Source: Dermatemys mawii
Taxonomy: Eukaryota; Chordata; Testudines; Dermatemydidae
Assembly: GCA_007922305.1 (NCBI GenBank)
Contig: ML677334.1
Coordinates: forward strand, 15,774,764-15,838,763
DNA length: 64,000 nucleotides
Reading direction: 5' to 3'
Shown here: positions 23,640 to 36,297 of the stretch, piece by piece
Numbering within the stretch: the first letter of the stretch is position 1
Layout of the letters: every line of letters starts with the position of its first letter
The notes under the pieces: generated by a model
Databases searched by the model: none
Told to the model about the DNA's origin: nothing
The model's input: only the letters and a program-made list of their open reading frames with translations
Position numbers and translations under genes: made by a program

Positions 23640-24844
23640 ACACTTCACAAGTCAATTTGATTGATCTTACTATTACTGGGGTGGTTGAAGATCCTCCTCC
23701 ACTTTGTTGCGTGTTCTGGGAGGCCAAGGCTTATTTTCTTTTAAAGTCTGCTGCTGGCATTATTGCTCCATGGGGTGTAGTGGGAGGGTATGAGTGTCTG
23801 TCGCAGGGTCGTTTGTGACATGTGGGTACTATTTGTACTCTGTAGGTTGCAGGGCTGCTACTAACAGGTCAGGTCCCTGTATCACATATAGATGCGGTAC
23901 AGAGCTTCCTTCTCCAAGAGATACACCAGATGCATTCAGAATAAGATCTTTAAATTTTCGGCCAGGCGTGGCTGAAGTTAGTTTAAATAAGTTGTGTTAC
24001 ACACAGGACTGAACAGTATAATACAATTGAGCACTGAAACTCCTCCCCATGGGCTGGAGAGCTTGGGGCTATGCCAGCCCAGTTTACAGGTTGAGCCACA
24101 CCTGGGTTGAATCAGGTGATCCTAAAATAAAAATCGCAGGAAGTTACAGTGAAGCTGGGAAGCCCAGTAAACTGCCGTTCGACAGGAAATGCATTTCCTG
24201 GAATAAATAAAGCTCCCTATTTTTTCTAATTCTCAGGCCTTCACCTATGTGTCAGGATGAATCATTCTTGTGCTGCTTGAGCAAGAATGCTTGGTTTTTC
24301 ACAGGTCCTTGATAAATCTTGGCAGAGAAGGAAGAGCTTATTCCACTTCACAGCGCTTCTCCTTCCCATATGAATGACACTAATGCTTCATGACCTGCTA
24401 AGCCCAAGTGTGAAGCCTTGCCCTGCTCTCTGTTAAAACATTGTACCACGGTGTAGCCATACACAAATTTTTCTTTTGGCTCAGCACTGTGTACTGAAAT
24501 TAGACAATGCATCAGTGGCAAATTGTAAATACATTCAGCTTGAAACAAGTTGGGGAGAGGAGAATTTGTCTTCAGTTCCAAGCTTCGTTTATGTATAAAT
24601 CATTACTTCTCTCATTCAATTTAGCATTCCCAGCAGAGGTCACACCCAAATGAGGCAGACAGCACTGCCTCAGACCAGCAAATGAAACATAAGCTCTGGA
24701 TATGTTTTCACTGATTTAAAATTAGATACAAAGTTTGTATGAAACATATCATGTTAACGTTATGAAATAATGTCTTGAACTGATCTTTCCTCCTTAGGCA
24801 CAAAATGAAAATCAAGGTGTGATTCCAGCTACAAAGGTGTAAAT
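23640..24844. other. Noncoding stretch, nothing certain
   Basis: The sequence to about 24010 shows no named repeat. An AATAAATAAAG run near 24201 resembles a polyadenylation signal but stands alone. Confidence 0.4.
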
Positions 24845-25160
24845 TAGGGTAGTCAAACGATTAAAATAAATTAACCATGTGACTAATTGTGCTGGTAAAC
24901 AATAATAGAATACCATTTATTTAAAATGTGTAGATTTTTCTACATTTTCAAATATATTGATTTCAATTACAATATGGAATAAAAACTGTACATTGCTCAC
25001 TTTATATTTATTATTGATTACAAATATTTGCACTATAAAAAATCAAAAGAAATAGTATTTTTAAATTCACCTAATACAGGTACTGTAGTGCAATCTGTTT
25101 TCTATTTGAATTTACAAATGTATAATTATGTAAAAAAAATAGATTTTGTACAATTCTTGT
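24845..25160. repeat. Interspersed repeat fragment ('GTCAAACGATTAAAATAAATTAA' type)
   Basis: I recognise the order of phrases (a decayed 'gattaaaaaaattaatcgcgatt' start, then 'AACAATAATAGAATACCATTTATTT', then 'AATTCACCTAATACAGGTACTGTAGTG') from a widespread reptile repeat. Class and ends are unknown to me. Confidence 0.5.
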
Positions 25161-26300
25161 GAACCAAAAATCTGAGGGGTGGGGATGTTTTTTAGACTAT
25201 TTCTAGATAATGTCTAAATATTCCATTTTGACCATTTTTACTGTAATTAGCCATAAAGTCTAAACAACTATTTTAAACCAGAGAAACTGATTTTTTTTTC
25301 ATTTTGAAGATGTCAACTTCAAAAATTTGAAATGGTTTTCAAAAACTGAGTTGTGAAATTCATTGAAGCTGATCCTTTCCTCCTTAAAAGTTCTGTTTTG
25401 GAAAAAATAGACATTTTTCAGCAAAATGTTTCTTAAAAAAATTCACAGCCAGCTGTCCTCTCAGTATTGAACTACATGGAACAGTACAATCTTTATAACT
25501 GGGCTATTTTTAACTGGATATGTTTGCTGAGTGACAAATCTCATTTTATTTTGTCATGATCCCGGTACAAATCTGAACTAGGCTTTCCTTTAATTCTATT
25601 TTCATCCCAGGCTGGTGTAAATATAATAGAATCTATAGTCTCTAAACAATATGTTGATTTCTAAATCTCAATGAATTGAGACATCCAAGATTATCAACAG
25701 CTAATATGCAGGTGATGGTGCCTCTCAATCCAACTCAATGTAATTAAGCATCCAGGATGAATGTGCTGATTGTATATGCCAGGACTGTGATATTCTCTCC
25801 GATACCTCAAGAGTGCACATGTAGAGATAGCAGCACCATTGACTTGCAGGTAAGAGAACACAGAGAAAAAGTTACACAAAATATATATCATTGCAGTTGA
25901 AACCAGCAACGCATAATTCACAAGAATTCATAAGAAAAAAGAAAATATAAGGCAGTTACTTAAGGCAGATTATTGTCATAGTTTTCACTGTAAATACAGC
26001 AATTTATTTTTAAATAACGTTTAGTAAACTCATAAAAATCAAGTGTTTTGTGAAAAAGAGGGGAGCTACATAATTTTTGCTGCAAACTTAAGATGTTTAC
26101 AACAACTTCTGTTTTCATAAACAGTACTGCCATACCCCACTACTTTCTCATAGCTTGGTTAGAAATAAAGTGTGTCTGGATCTGGTTTGTGACCTTTCCC
26201 AATATAGTGTTTTTTGTTTTTTTTTTGTTAAGTTCTGGGAAAGAACCAGCTTTACAATATCAAGAGAGGAAATTTGGATTTGGAGCTAACGCATTAAAAT
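25161..26300. other. Noncoding stretch, nothing certain
   Basis: The first 300 bases are A/T homopolymer-rich ('TTTTTTTTCATTTTGAAG', 'GGTTTTCAAAAACTGAG') and could be a very old repeat, also hinted at near 10380-10690. No feature can be named. Confidence 0.35.
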
Positions 26301-26552
26301 AATCCAGGTTCAATTTCTGGCTGCTTTGCAGAACTTTCTGAACATAAGCAAGTTACTTATTGTTTGTCTCAGTTTTCTATTGGTAAAGTATGACTAGTGA
26401 AACCTTTCTTGAATCCTTTATTTTGGCTATTTAGATTGTAAGAACTTTGGGGCAAGGGCTCTCCTATTCCATGTGTATGTACAGTCCCTAGCACAATGGA
26501 GCACTGCACTCAGTTGACTTATACAAATGCTACTGTAATATGAATAATAAAG
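26301..26552 (+). repeat. MIR-like SINE with L2-type tail, plus strand
   Basis: A degraded MIR core ('AACATAAGCAAGTTACTTA', 'GTCTCAGTTTTCTATTGGTAA') is followed by the L2-like tail: 'TTTAGATTGTAAGAACTTTGG', then 'CAGTCCCTAGCACAATGGAG' and 'GCTACTGTAATATGAATAATAAA'. The tail is better preserved than the head. Confidence 0.7.
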
Positions 26553-27649
26553 GAAGTTGTTATAGATAAAGCTGCTTTATTTTTTCCTCTTTTACATCTA
26601 ATTTTAGTTTAAACTGACACTTGTAGAGTTCTTTGGAATAGGGCATAATAAGGGTTGGTTGGTCACTGAAATCTGGTTTGGTGCAGAATGTAATCTGTTA
26701 CACTGAGTCTCACCATGGGTTACCATGAGCTGCTATACCTGATCTTTGTGAACTAACCACCCAGCAATTCAGTTTATTGCCTGCTGATACTAAATATCGT
26801 TCTTTCCTCACCACAGTGTGGAGGCAGTTACTGAAGTTTCACAAACACTTGGACACTAGCTTCAATTCCTTTTGGGTGGGGGCATTCAATGCATTTTCAA
26901 ATTTATTTATGTTTGTTTATTTGACACTGGAAATATGGTAAATGCATAAGACAATAACTGTTTGATTTCCATGTTTGGCTCTGGAATAGGTACTGCAAAT
27001 CAAATAATGTAACACGTATGTGCTGAGTTTATTAATGATTTTGAATTTCCTAACTGTTTACTATATTCTCTATTGCTAGGATGTTTGAACGGAATAACAT
27101 TGTCTTCTATGCCATCTGCAACTCACAGATTGTAAAAGACATTAAATACTGGGACATTAAACATTTTGAAAACTATAATTCAGTCTAATCCCAATTGTAC
27201 CTAAGCAAGATGCTTTCCTGTGAACACACCACCCTCAGAGATAAGTACCATAAATGACTACACCAAGTCTCCGGTGTTACCAGAAGAGTGAAATATCATT
27301 CCTCTTCCATAATTCCAGCTGCTAAATTGTCACATTTTGAAACACAGTAAAAATTGTCTAGATCTTCAGACCTCTGATTATCCATATTACTTTTAGAAAT
27401 CAGGTATTTTGCGGCATATGAAGTAGCCTCCAGCATTTTGTTGTTTTGCCTGCTGCAATATTCAAAATTTACAGTCCTGCTAGTAATAAAATAAAAATTG
27501 TTTTTTTCTATCTGCCATGAAGAAATCTGAAGTTCTTTTTAGTTCATATAGTGAAAAACAGAGAGCTGTGGAAGTATGAAATTAGTGATTTGTGGAATTT
27601 AAGATTCCATCTAATCAATATTTTGATACACAAGCTTTCACAACCTCCT
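26553..27649. other. Noncoding stretch, nothing recognised
   Basis: AT-rich with no motif, repeat or credible open frame. Confidence 0.45.
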
Positions 27650-27785
27650 TTGAGGAAGAGGGTATGTATGTTTACAGATGGGTAAATTGAGGCACTAAGA
27701 TTGCACAACATCACAAGTCAGTGACAGAGCTATGAATGAGACCTGGATTCTCTAACTTCATTCACTCTTCTAGCCATCAGATATC
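27650..27785 (-). repeat. MIR-type SINE, minus strand
   Basis: Antisense MIR text on the plus strand: 'ACAGATGGGTAAATTGAGGC', then 'CACAAGTCAGTGACAGAGC' and 'GAGACCTGGATTCTCTAAC'. Confidence 0.7.
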
Positions 27786-30463
27786 CCTACTGAAAGCATA
27801 AAAATACCATATCCATTCTTTATTTAAATATGTATGAATACCAGTATTTTGGGTTCTGTGCTAATATCCAGTTTTCTTTTCAACCACTTCTCTTGCATTC
27901 TTTCTCTGAATAGATCACTATTTTCTGTTAGTAATTCCAGCTCTTCCATCTATTTAATTACACCAAACTTTTTCATATGCATAACCCAATTTCTTTTATA
28001 TTTTATTAAGCTATTTAAGCTAGATTTTTTTTGTTTGTTTTTCATGTTTCCCGGTTTTAATATTTAAATCTGACTCCCCCAAATCACTACTTTGTACGGT
28101 GCTGCTTTCATACCAGGACCCTAGTCTACTTGAGCAAGAGTGAAGACACTTAATAATTTATCATATGCCAAATTTCTAGAGGGCCTTTAGCACTCCTTGT
28201 AAACTAAGACCAGGACTTTGACACAAAAAGCATACACGTAGTCAGTTCTGGTGGGTGGTTGGCATCCAAATCCAAAATATGGACGTACATTTAGGTGCTG
28301 CTTTTGAAAATGTGACTCTGAAACTTTCACACATCTAACAGTAAAAATTCAATGTTCATTATCCAGGTACCTGCAGTAACCACAGCTCTTTTACTTAGAG
28401 CAGGAAATGCTTGAGAAGGGTTACAATTGAAATGAGCAGTAGTGAACAGTGTTCTCTGGTGTCTGACAATGAATCATTTGAATAATCTAGCAAAATAGAT
28501 TACATTTACATCTCTATAATGTCATTACACACACATCTTGCTTATGCATTATAACAGAAAGTAGATGGCAAAAAGGTTAGGGGTTGTGCATTGTGCTTTT
28601 TTTCTCTCTTTTACTTAGAAAAATCAACTTTGTCTAAAATTTAAATATTTCTTACTCCTCTTAATGGTTTGGATACTTTAGACTATCAATCCTGATGGCT
28701 GCAATTTCTGAGTTAGGTGCCAGAATTTAATTTGTGCCAGCTGAATAGATAAAGGTTTTGGAGAAAAGAAATTGATTGTTTTGTGACAAAATGTGTTGTG
28801 TTGACCAAATAGATCAAGGTATCTGACAAAAATGCATTCCTTAAGAATGGTTTTGTTAGTTGACACCATGAATTACATCTGCATCAGTTTTGGTTTCAGT
28901 GGTGAGCAGTGCCGTATCTGTGCAGAACTATTCACCATTCTTCAAAATAATAATATTGCAGCTCTATTCAAGATGCTGTACTTAAAGATCTGCCAGCGTT
29001 TTCATGAGGACCCCCCTCCCATCTTGAGAAGTTGGTAGCTCACTATAAAGAATTTTTCTTGGGCTTTAACTTGGAAAACAATATTGGAGATTAGAAATTT
29101 GAGGAAATGTTAAAATAAATAGGCTGTCTTTACCCTACTTTCTTCCTAGGATTTCTTGTATTGTAAAGGAAGGGAGGCAAAAATTCAGTGCTCTATCTTT
29201 CTTATTCTTATATGCAAACATACCATACTTTCATGTTTTATGTGCTATTCTTCTAGTGAATGAGGACTACAGGGAGACCTCTTAACTAACCCAAGGTATG
29301 GGCTTCTGTAGAGGGGAGACCTCCTCAAGAGTGTGACTGGCCTCCATGGTTTTGGAGCCTTTGGAAGTTCAGTGATGTTTTTGTCAGTCATAAACAATAG
29401 AGGATGACTCTTGTTTGGGTCAACACCTGTGGTTGCACATACTGTGTCTCTGTAACCCACTGGTGAGTGTATGTTATGTTACAGGTCCTGATCAGTACCT
29501 GATCAATAAAGGATGTAAGTTTGTCACAGCCCCAGTGAGAGAACTGTGGGTCTTTAGTTTAAGTTGTAGCAACTTTTGAGGCAGTCCCTGGTTCAAATTC
29601 CTGGTACGTCTACCAAAATGACAGTTCTATTTGCAGCACTCTCAGGCCCTGATGGCCAAGGAAATGACAAAGAATGTAACCCAGGTCTTCTAATCACTTT
29701 GTGTAATCCCTGATTTGGTCATTTTGAATGTTAAAAATAACTCCCAGAATGTTTAATTTTTGAATCCCTGAAGCTTGCCATTAGTTGGAGCTTCCTGAAT
29801 TTTGGGTGCTTAATCAAGCAACCTTAGTGTTCTTTAAAGTATTTTAATAGAGCAATAGTATTGCGCATTTACATACAACCTTCCATCCCGAAGGTTCCTA
29901 AAACAATCTGCAGACTTTGTACACTGTATGTACACTTACATTTTTTCAGCCACCAATAAAATGCAGGCTGTGAACATTTGAATAGTAAAGAAATGACATC
30001 CTGCACTCTTGCCCCTTCCAACCCCATCTGTTTTGTTTTATGATGTCTCAAGTTGTGTCTTTTTATCATTCAGGTTGGATTTTCTGAGGGCACATGTGTG
30101 TTTAGATTTCTCATATAGTTCTAGCATTGTTAACAGTCCTGTATGAAAAGTTAGCTGTGCCAAACAGACTGCTTGTTCCAGGGAAAACTAAAGTTAGTTT
30201 GTTTGTTTGCTTGTTTTAAAAAGATATGGAGCATAGTGCAACTATAGCTGAAACACATATTGAAACAAATAGATTTTTAGGAGGATTTTCAAAGACAGAG
30301 AATGAGATGTGTTCTGAGAAGCTAGAGAGCAGTTCCAAGGATGTGAGATGGAAAAAGAATGAAGGAGACAATAGGGTTCCATCAAAGATGGATTTTTTTT
30401 TCCATGAATCCAAAGGGAGCTGGGAAGTGGTAATCCTTATTAGATGTGATTGTCAAAAGGAAC

Positions 30464-30495
<32 letters not shown>

Positions 30496-30611
30496 GGATG
30501 CAGATATTTGGTCTATTACTGTATCTTTTGTTTCTCCTTCAACTGTTTTTCTTCTAACTTGATTTCCTCTTATCTTGTTCTTCCCTCACATTAAATGTGA
30601 CAGGTTTAAGA
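27786..30611. other. Noncoding stretch, nothing recognised
   Basis: Contains a T26 tract at 30467-30492. Short open frames (for example 30226-30594 plus, which reads through that tract as poly-Phe) are not credible. No repeat family named. Confidence 0.45.
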
Positions 30612-30697
30612 TTAGCAGCTGTGTTAGTTTGTATCCGTAAATAAGACGAGGAAGACTTTGTAGACCTTAGGTGCTACAAAGTCTTCCTCATCTTATT
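30612..30697. repeat. Penelope-tail-like fragment and near-perfect hairpin
   Basis: 'AGCAGCTGTGTTAGTTTGTATCC' (30615-30637) resembles the terminal phrase of the Penelope-like element at 33491. Next comes an inverted repeat: arms 30640-30663 and 30674-30697, 24 bases each with one mismatch, around a 10-base loop. The hairpin arm reads AAGACGAGGAAGACTTTGTAG. Confidence 0.6.
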
Positions 30698-31830
30698 AAA
30701 TGTGAGTTTCTCTTCAACTCATCTTTTCCTTCTCTTATGTCACCTTGGCCAAGATTTCCAAAAATGATCAGTGACTTTTGGTATTTCTCCATTTTGGGGA
30801 GTCCAACCCAAGACATCAATGTTCTATAGGTGAAGGTTATGAATTGCTATGCATACAGTGGCCAAAATCTGCCTCCACTTCTCTGCAGCCCCATTGAAGT
30901 CAGTGGAGATATACAGGTGGAAGAAAGCAAAGGATACAGAATACTGTACCTTCTATAAATTAAAAAAGTCTCAAAATATATGTCTTCAGATTTAAAGAGA
31001 TATGTGCTAACACAGTCAGGCTCAAAGAGACAGAGGTACGTGCCACATTAGCTTTAACAAATAATTTTTAGTGGGCTTTTAAGGAGAAGTAATTGGTAGA
31101 GACAGTAGCCGGCATGATGTGCTAGATCCTAAATTCTATTTGCCTAGTTAATAGTCTGCATTTAATTTTTCTTAGGTGAATGTAATGATCTCATTACTTC
31201 AGAATTGTGAAGGACATTTCAATATTTAATTTGAAGTAATGTGATAAGCAATCTTCCAGAGTTAAAAAAAAAATGACTGCCAGCTCATTTAGAGCTTAAC
31301 CCTGTGCAGACTGGCATTTGATTTTGTCAGTCTTTCATGTGTAGGGCCTGCTTTTTTACTCCTGTCACTGGACACTGAAAACTCTGGGAGTTTTTACCTG
31401 TGAGGACTACAGGATTATGCCTAATGTTCATGTTTGTTCTAGGCTTTTTTACTGATATTTCCACTGATGTATAGAATACAAGTACTTCCCCTAACACATG
31501 ATATTGTGCACTTCCCCCCAAAAAATATTATAATGAAAGATGATTTTCAATGAAAACTGTGAAAGTACAACTTGAGTGAAACTAATGCAGCCAGTATCAC
31601 TCTGAATTTGTAAAGAGCCTAAAACAACTCTGAGCCTATTCCACTCAGTGAGGTTTTTAACCTAAGTGTCCGTTCTTGATACGTTAAATGTCAAATCTTT
31701 CACTGCTCCTCAAAGCACATAAGAAAAAAGAAACGTAACATGAAACCTAACTTTGACATCACAGCAATGTGACACTTTGAGAGACCATTCTTTTTGCCCG
31801 TAGTCAAGAAGGAAGCCTGCCTACAAAGCT
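30698..31830. other. Noncoding stretch, possible very old repeat
   Basis: Between about 30750 and 30905 phrases such as 'AAATGATCAGTGACTTTTGG' and 'CCCCATTGAAGTCAGTGGAG' recall ancient amniote repeats, but I cannot assign a family. The rest is unremarkable. Confidence 0.3.
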
Positions 31831-32120
31831 CAGGCCTGGTGTACAGTAGCAGGGAGGGGCAACCTACAATATGCAACTTCAGCTACGTGAATAAGGTAGC
31901 TGAAGTCGGCGCATCTTAGGTTGACTTACTTGCCATCCTCATGGTGGCAGCAGTCAGCAGCGGGCTCTCCCATTGACTCCAGCTTGAGCATTTTGGTGAG
32001 TTGTAGTTCCGGTGTTGACTTTGGGGACCTATTTATCATGTCCTGACAAGACGCGATCAATCGATCCCCAGTAGATTGATCTCTACCTGTCGATCCAGAA
32101 GGTAGTATAGACAAGACTTT
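31831..32120. mobile_element. MITE related to the 17583 element
   Basis: The left end CAGGCCTGGTGTACAGTAG and the right end (inverted) AAAGTCTTGTCTATACTAC form imperfect terminal inverted repeats. Internal 'GCGATCAATCGATCCCC' and 'TAGCTGAAGTCGG' match, inverted, the middle of the 17583 element ('ATAAATCGATCCC', 'TAGCTGAAGTTG'). It therefore lies in the opposite orientation. No clean target duplication is seen. Confidence 0.6.
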
Positions 32121-33490
32121 AGTAGAATGGCAGCAGAGCATCTAAGTAGCGTTGAGGGGAAACCTAACCTTAAAGAGTGCCACAGAGCTTATGGATGTAT
32201 TTGAATCCCACTTGGGAAAAGCCAAGCACCCAGAACTCAGAACATACATGATTATATTGTCAGCATTATCCCAGTCTGCTATGAACAGTGTATCTTTTTG
32301 GCATCTCATGTGGACAACATTTTGATCCCATTGTTGCAGCTCTACATGAGATTATCCTGAAAATATAAATGGCCACCATAAGCTGTCTAAATGCTATCAC
32401 AATTGCTACCACCAAAAGAATTGGGCGGGGTTAATAACGGTGAGACGCTTTTAGAGACATAAGTCTCGTGAAGACATAGTGTAAGAGGAGAATCACTGAG
32501 ATGGTACAACTTGGTACGCAAAACATTGTACATTGATTTTAAGAAGCATCAACTATTATTTTATGTGAATACTGACCAAAAATTCCATTAATAAAACATA
32601 AACTCACTTAGTCCTAGCTAGTTACAACAGAAACTGTATACTGCACTACTGTTTTTATTTTCTAAGTTATTTTAAAGTTGTGAAAAGAAATCTCATAAAT
32701 GGCTTCTATGTATGACAGATTTATTTTAGAGGAAAAAAATCTGTCATCCTCTGACAGTTGGTTTTACATGGGAAAGAAACTGTGGTATAGGATACAATGC
32801 TGAAAAAGTATTTGGAATCTCTTAGCATATGTAGACAATTGTAGGCATCTTGACTCATAAAGGATAATAATAAATCCTAAACAAAATTACAAAAGACACT
32901 AAAAAAATCCAGAATTGGTTTTTATTCCTTGTCATGTGTCAAATACACTGACAAGTCTGCATTTTTTATTTTAAAGTGCTTTTTTATCAAAAATTAGATC
33001 TCCCCCATTTCATTTGTATAAACCATATTCTACTGGCATATGCTCCTACAAAGTTTGTATACTGATAAGCCAAACAAGGGCAAAAGCAGAGCCTAAAATA
33101 GATTTGAGATTTAATTTGCCTTAGTGCCTTCATGCTGCCATTAGGCAGAAAGCAAACAATGTTGAGCTGCTATAAATTATTGCTTATAAATTGAAGCATG
33201 CTTTTTCAGAGATCCATTACATGGATTCTGCTTATGATATAAAAATAGTGGATGTTATAAAATGACAGCATTACCAAAGATAAATGAAGTCATTTAGTTT
33301 AGCCACCTAATAGGCTACAGTATTTTTTTAAATGGTACTCCAACTTTCAAGATGTTGAAAGCAAAGCATTTATAGAACAATGCAGTACAGCACATAGTAG
33401 AACCTAAATATTTATTTGGTCCTGGGTGGCTTGTTGATGATGTTAAATCTAAATCTTTTGTTTATGTACATACTAAATCCATCAAGTATA
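32121..33490. other. Noncoding stretch, nothing recognised
   Basis: AT-rich, no motif or credible open frame. Confidence 0.45.
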
Positions 33491-34040
33491 AAGGTGGTAG
33501 CCATGTTAGTCTGTATCCACAAAAACAACAAGGAGTCTGGTGGCATCTTAAAGATGAAGAGATTTATTCAGGCACAAGCTTTTGTGGGTAAAAAACCCAC
33601 TTCTTCAGATGCATGGAATGAAAATTGCAAATGCAGACATTATTACACTTACACTTAAAGAGAAGGGAGTTACTTCACAAGTGGAGAACGAGTGTTGTCA
33701 GGGCCAATTTGATCAGGATGGATGGAGTTCACTCCCAGTAATTGATGAGGACATGTCAATCAGTCCCTATACAAGCCCAAATTAATGGTGTTAAGCTTGC
33801 AAATTAATTTTAGTTCTGGAGTTTCTCTTGAAGTCTGTCTCTGAAGGTCTTTTGAAGTAGCCAGACTTGAACAAATATTCCTGGATATTCTATAAGAGAT
33901 TTTAAAGTGTTATCCTACAGGCTTTTGTATGTTGCCATTCCTTATGTCAGGTTTGTGTCCATTTACTATTTTACGTTGAGACTGTCTGGTTTGTCCAACG
34001 TACATGGCAGAGAGGCATTGCTGGCACATGATGGCTAAAT
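33491..34040 (-). mobile_element. Penelope-like element 3' fragment with GIY-YIG motif
   Basis: On the minus strand, 33988-34005 encodes M-Y-V-G-Q-T, preceded by C-x2-C (CQQC) and followed by basic residues and a GHK. This fits the YIG half of a GIY-YIG endonuclease as found at the C terminus of Penelope-like retroelements. The frame then breaks by stops and small indels. The element ends, on the plus-strand left side, with 'GGTAGCCATGTTAGTCTGTATCC' (33496-33518) and 'ACAACAAGGAGTCTGGTGGCA'. I recognise this as the 3' terminal region of a turtle repeat. The 5' part, including the reverse transcriptase, is missing. Assignment to Penelope is inferred from the GIY-YIG-like stretch. The repeat identity is firmer than the class. 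Confidence 0.7.
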
Positions 34041-34659
34041 CTGTGTTCATGTTTCTACTTTTAAAACGTTCAGTAAACCTTTTGCACCATCTGAAAAGCG
34101 GTACTTTTTAATTATTCTGTCTGATGAAAACTTTATAGAATTGTGTGAGAATAATATTGGATTGAAGGACATAGGATTTCAAAATACCTTATAAAATTAG
34201 TGATGAATGCCTTCTATTTAGTTCTTGCTGGATCTAGGACCAACCATTTTGCATGCTTGCTGTAATGTTTTTGGGGCAGATTTTCAGTGCACATGTGGAG
34301 TGAAGGGGTAATGGAAGGTGAAGCAGCTCCTCTGCACTGGTTCTGTGTATTCCTGGGATCACAAATGGCCTCCTTGAGGGTGCAGGGTGTGAAAAGGTGA
34401 AGAAGGATGTGGAGCAATGGCACCCCTGCACTAGTCCACAAGCTGGCTGGCTATGGAGTGGTAATTGTGCTGTTTCTCCTCCCTTCTTCCCTCCCCCCAG
34501 GCTCTCAGGAGCTGAGGGCAGGGCAGGTATCCCTTCTGAAGCACAATTCCTCCCAGAGCTCCCCTGGTACAGGCTAGTCTCTTATTTGTGATTCAACAGT
34601 TTAAAAAAGAATGAGAGTATTTTTTTTCTAATGATTCCATCGAAGTACAGGAGTATCTG
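34041..34659. other. Noncoding stretch, nothing recognised
   Basis: A pyrimidine-rich run at 34477-34500 ('CTCCTCCCTTCTTCCCTCC') is the only notable feature. Confidence 0.45.
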
Positions 34660-34990
34660 AACAGTCTAATGAGATCATTAGGGAGAAAGTGGGAGATGGA
34701 ATTTAATGGTCAAATGTAAGCTCATTCATTTGAAAAGATGTCCTAGAGGTTGACATACTCCAAGTGGAACGGAGCTGAAAGGAAGCATAGGGCAATAGAG
34801 ACCTGCTATGAAGGCTGAAATCCAGTGGATGGCAATAAGAATAAAAATATTGTAGGATGCATTGCTTGGCCTTGTAAACATGGATTTGTTACAAAGTGTG
34901 AAGGACATAGTGATCACACTAGATAAGGTTCTTTTCAAGTTTAATTTTGAACAATATGTACTATATTGATTGCCAAGCTTTAAGAACATC
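34660..34990 (+). mobile_element. Decayed CR1-type LINE fragment, plus strand
   Basis: Frame 34688-34738 reads W-E-M-E-F-N-G-Q-M-stop, then a His/Leu-like stretch. This corresponds to the 'WxMxFNxxKCKxxHLG' segment downstream of the reverse transcriptase catalytic site in CR1/L3 elements. 'TGTAGGATGCATTGCTTGG' (34853) resembles the following 'ILGCI' segment. Many stops are present. Confidence 0.5.
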
Positions 34991-36028
34991 CAAATGGCAG
35001 ATAGTATCTAGAAAAAAAAGAGTTGGCTAACTTTGAACTAAGAGAGAATGTTTTACTAGGAATGGCACCAAGAATTATGCATAATTGGCTAAAAGCAGGG
35101 GGAAGGAAGCAGCCAAGACAATTAATTATGGCTCACAAATAAGAGTGGATCCTCAAAAGTTGTAGAGTACCACTTCACTGTCATTACTGTCGAGAACTGA
35201 ATCATTCTTGATAGTCAACTGATTTCATTGGGGCTACACTCACTGAGTAAAGGCTGCAGATTTGGACTCTGGTTACTGGTCTGTTCTTATTGTGCAAGAG
35301 CAAATTCTAGGACTTAGAATGACTAAGAAGATGGAGCTTAGAAAAATGGCTTTTCATACATGGTCACCAATATAATTTAGTGATATAGTTAGATTCCAGC
35401 AGTGGCATGTAATCTAGGACTGATATGTATGTATTTATAGTCACGCCTCTGGCATTTAACACCACAGTGTAAATTCTGTTGATCTCTATAGATAGCATTC
35501 CGGATCACATGCATGTCCTTTGGAGACATAGGATAGTCTAGGTAGATGTATGATATCATCATCTAAACATTTATCCATATGGTTTGAGCCAAGGCTTGTC
35601 AGAATATCAGTACCTTATCCCTTGTATGGCTATTGTTTCTCCATGGTGCACTGTTTACAGATGTTATGCACCATTAATAAACTCCAATGTTACCACTCAG
35701 CCTAAGAACAGATGATCTTTGGTGGGCTGTCCTGCATTTCCAAAAAAAGTGATTTGAAAGAACAAGTTGACTGTGTGAACTATTAGAAATCAAAATTGCC
35801 TGGTAAGAGTCCAAACAGGAAGCGCAGATACTTTCTCCTTGTCATGAATTTTTATCCCCTGATTTTCAGAGTCCAGACTGATGGGATTATTTCATGAATA
35901 GGTTTCCTTTTTCTGGAGGGAGTTAGGAAAGCAAGCATCAGGGCCTCTCTCCTTTGCTACAGAATGCTTCATTTGCCTTTAATGAGCCATTTTGTAGTAG
36001 AATGCCTTTTCCTCTTTGAGTCGCACAA
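34991..36028. other. Noncoding stretch, nothing recognised
   Basis: The first 170 bases could continue the decayed LINE. The rest shows nothing recognisable. Confidence 0.4.
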
Positions 36029-36031
36029 TTA

Positions 36032-36294
36032 GGGTATGTCTACACTACCCACACTACAGCATGGCTGGCACTGTGAAGTGGGCAGAGTGATCATGCTTTA
36101 TCATCAGAGGAGAGCTTTCCCGGTGATAAAAAATAACCACCCTGAATGAAGAGTGGTAGCTTTATCTCCCAGTGATAAAGCGCTGTGTATACTGGTACTT
36201 TTCAGCGCAAATTTTTTGTTGCTCATGGGTGTGGTTTCTCACACCCCTGAATGACTAACATTTTAGTGCTGAAAGTGGCAGTGTAAACACAGCC
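36032..36294. mobile_element. Harbinger-type MITE with TTA target duplication
   Basis: A 263-bp element with imperfect terminal inverted repeats GGGTATGTCTACACT (left) and GGCTGTGTTTACACT (right end, inverted). It is flanked by TTA at 36029-36031 and 36295-36297. TTA duplications and this end sequence are typical of PIF/Harbinger MITEs. Noncoding. Confidence 0.75.
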
Positions 36295-36297
36295 TTA

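Noticed and set aside
30226..30594. 122-codon plus-strand open frame
   Set aside because: It reads through a T26 homopolymer as poly-Phe and has no other support.
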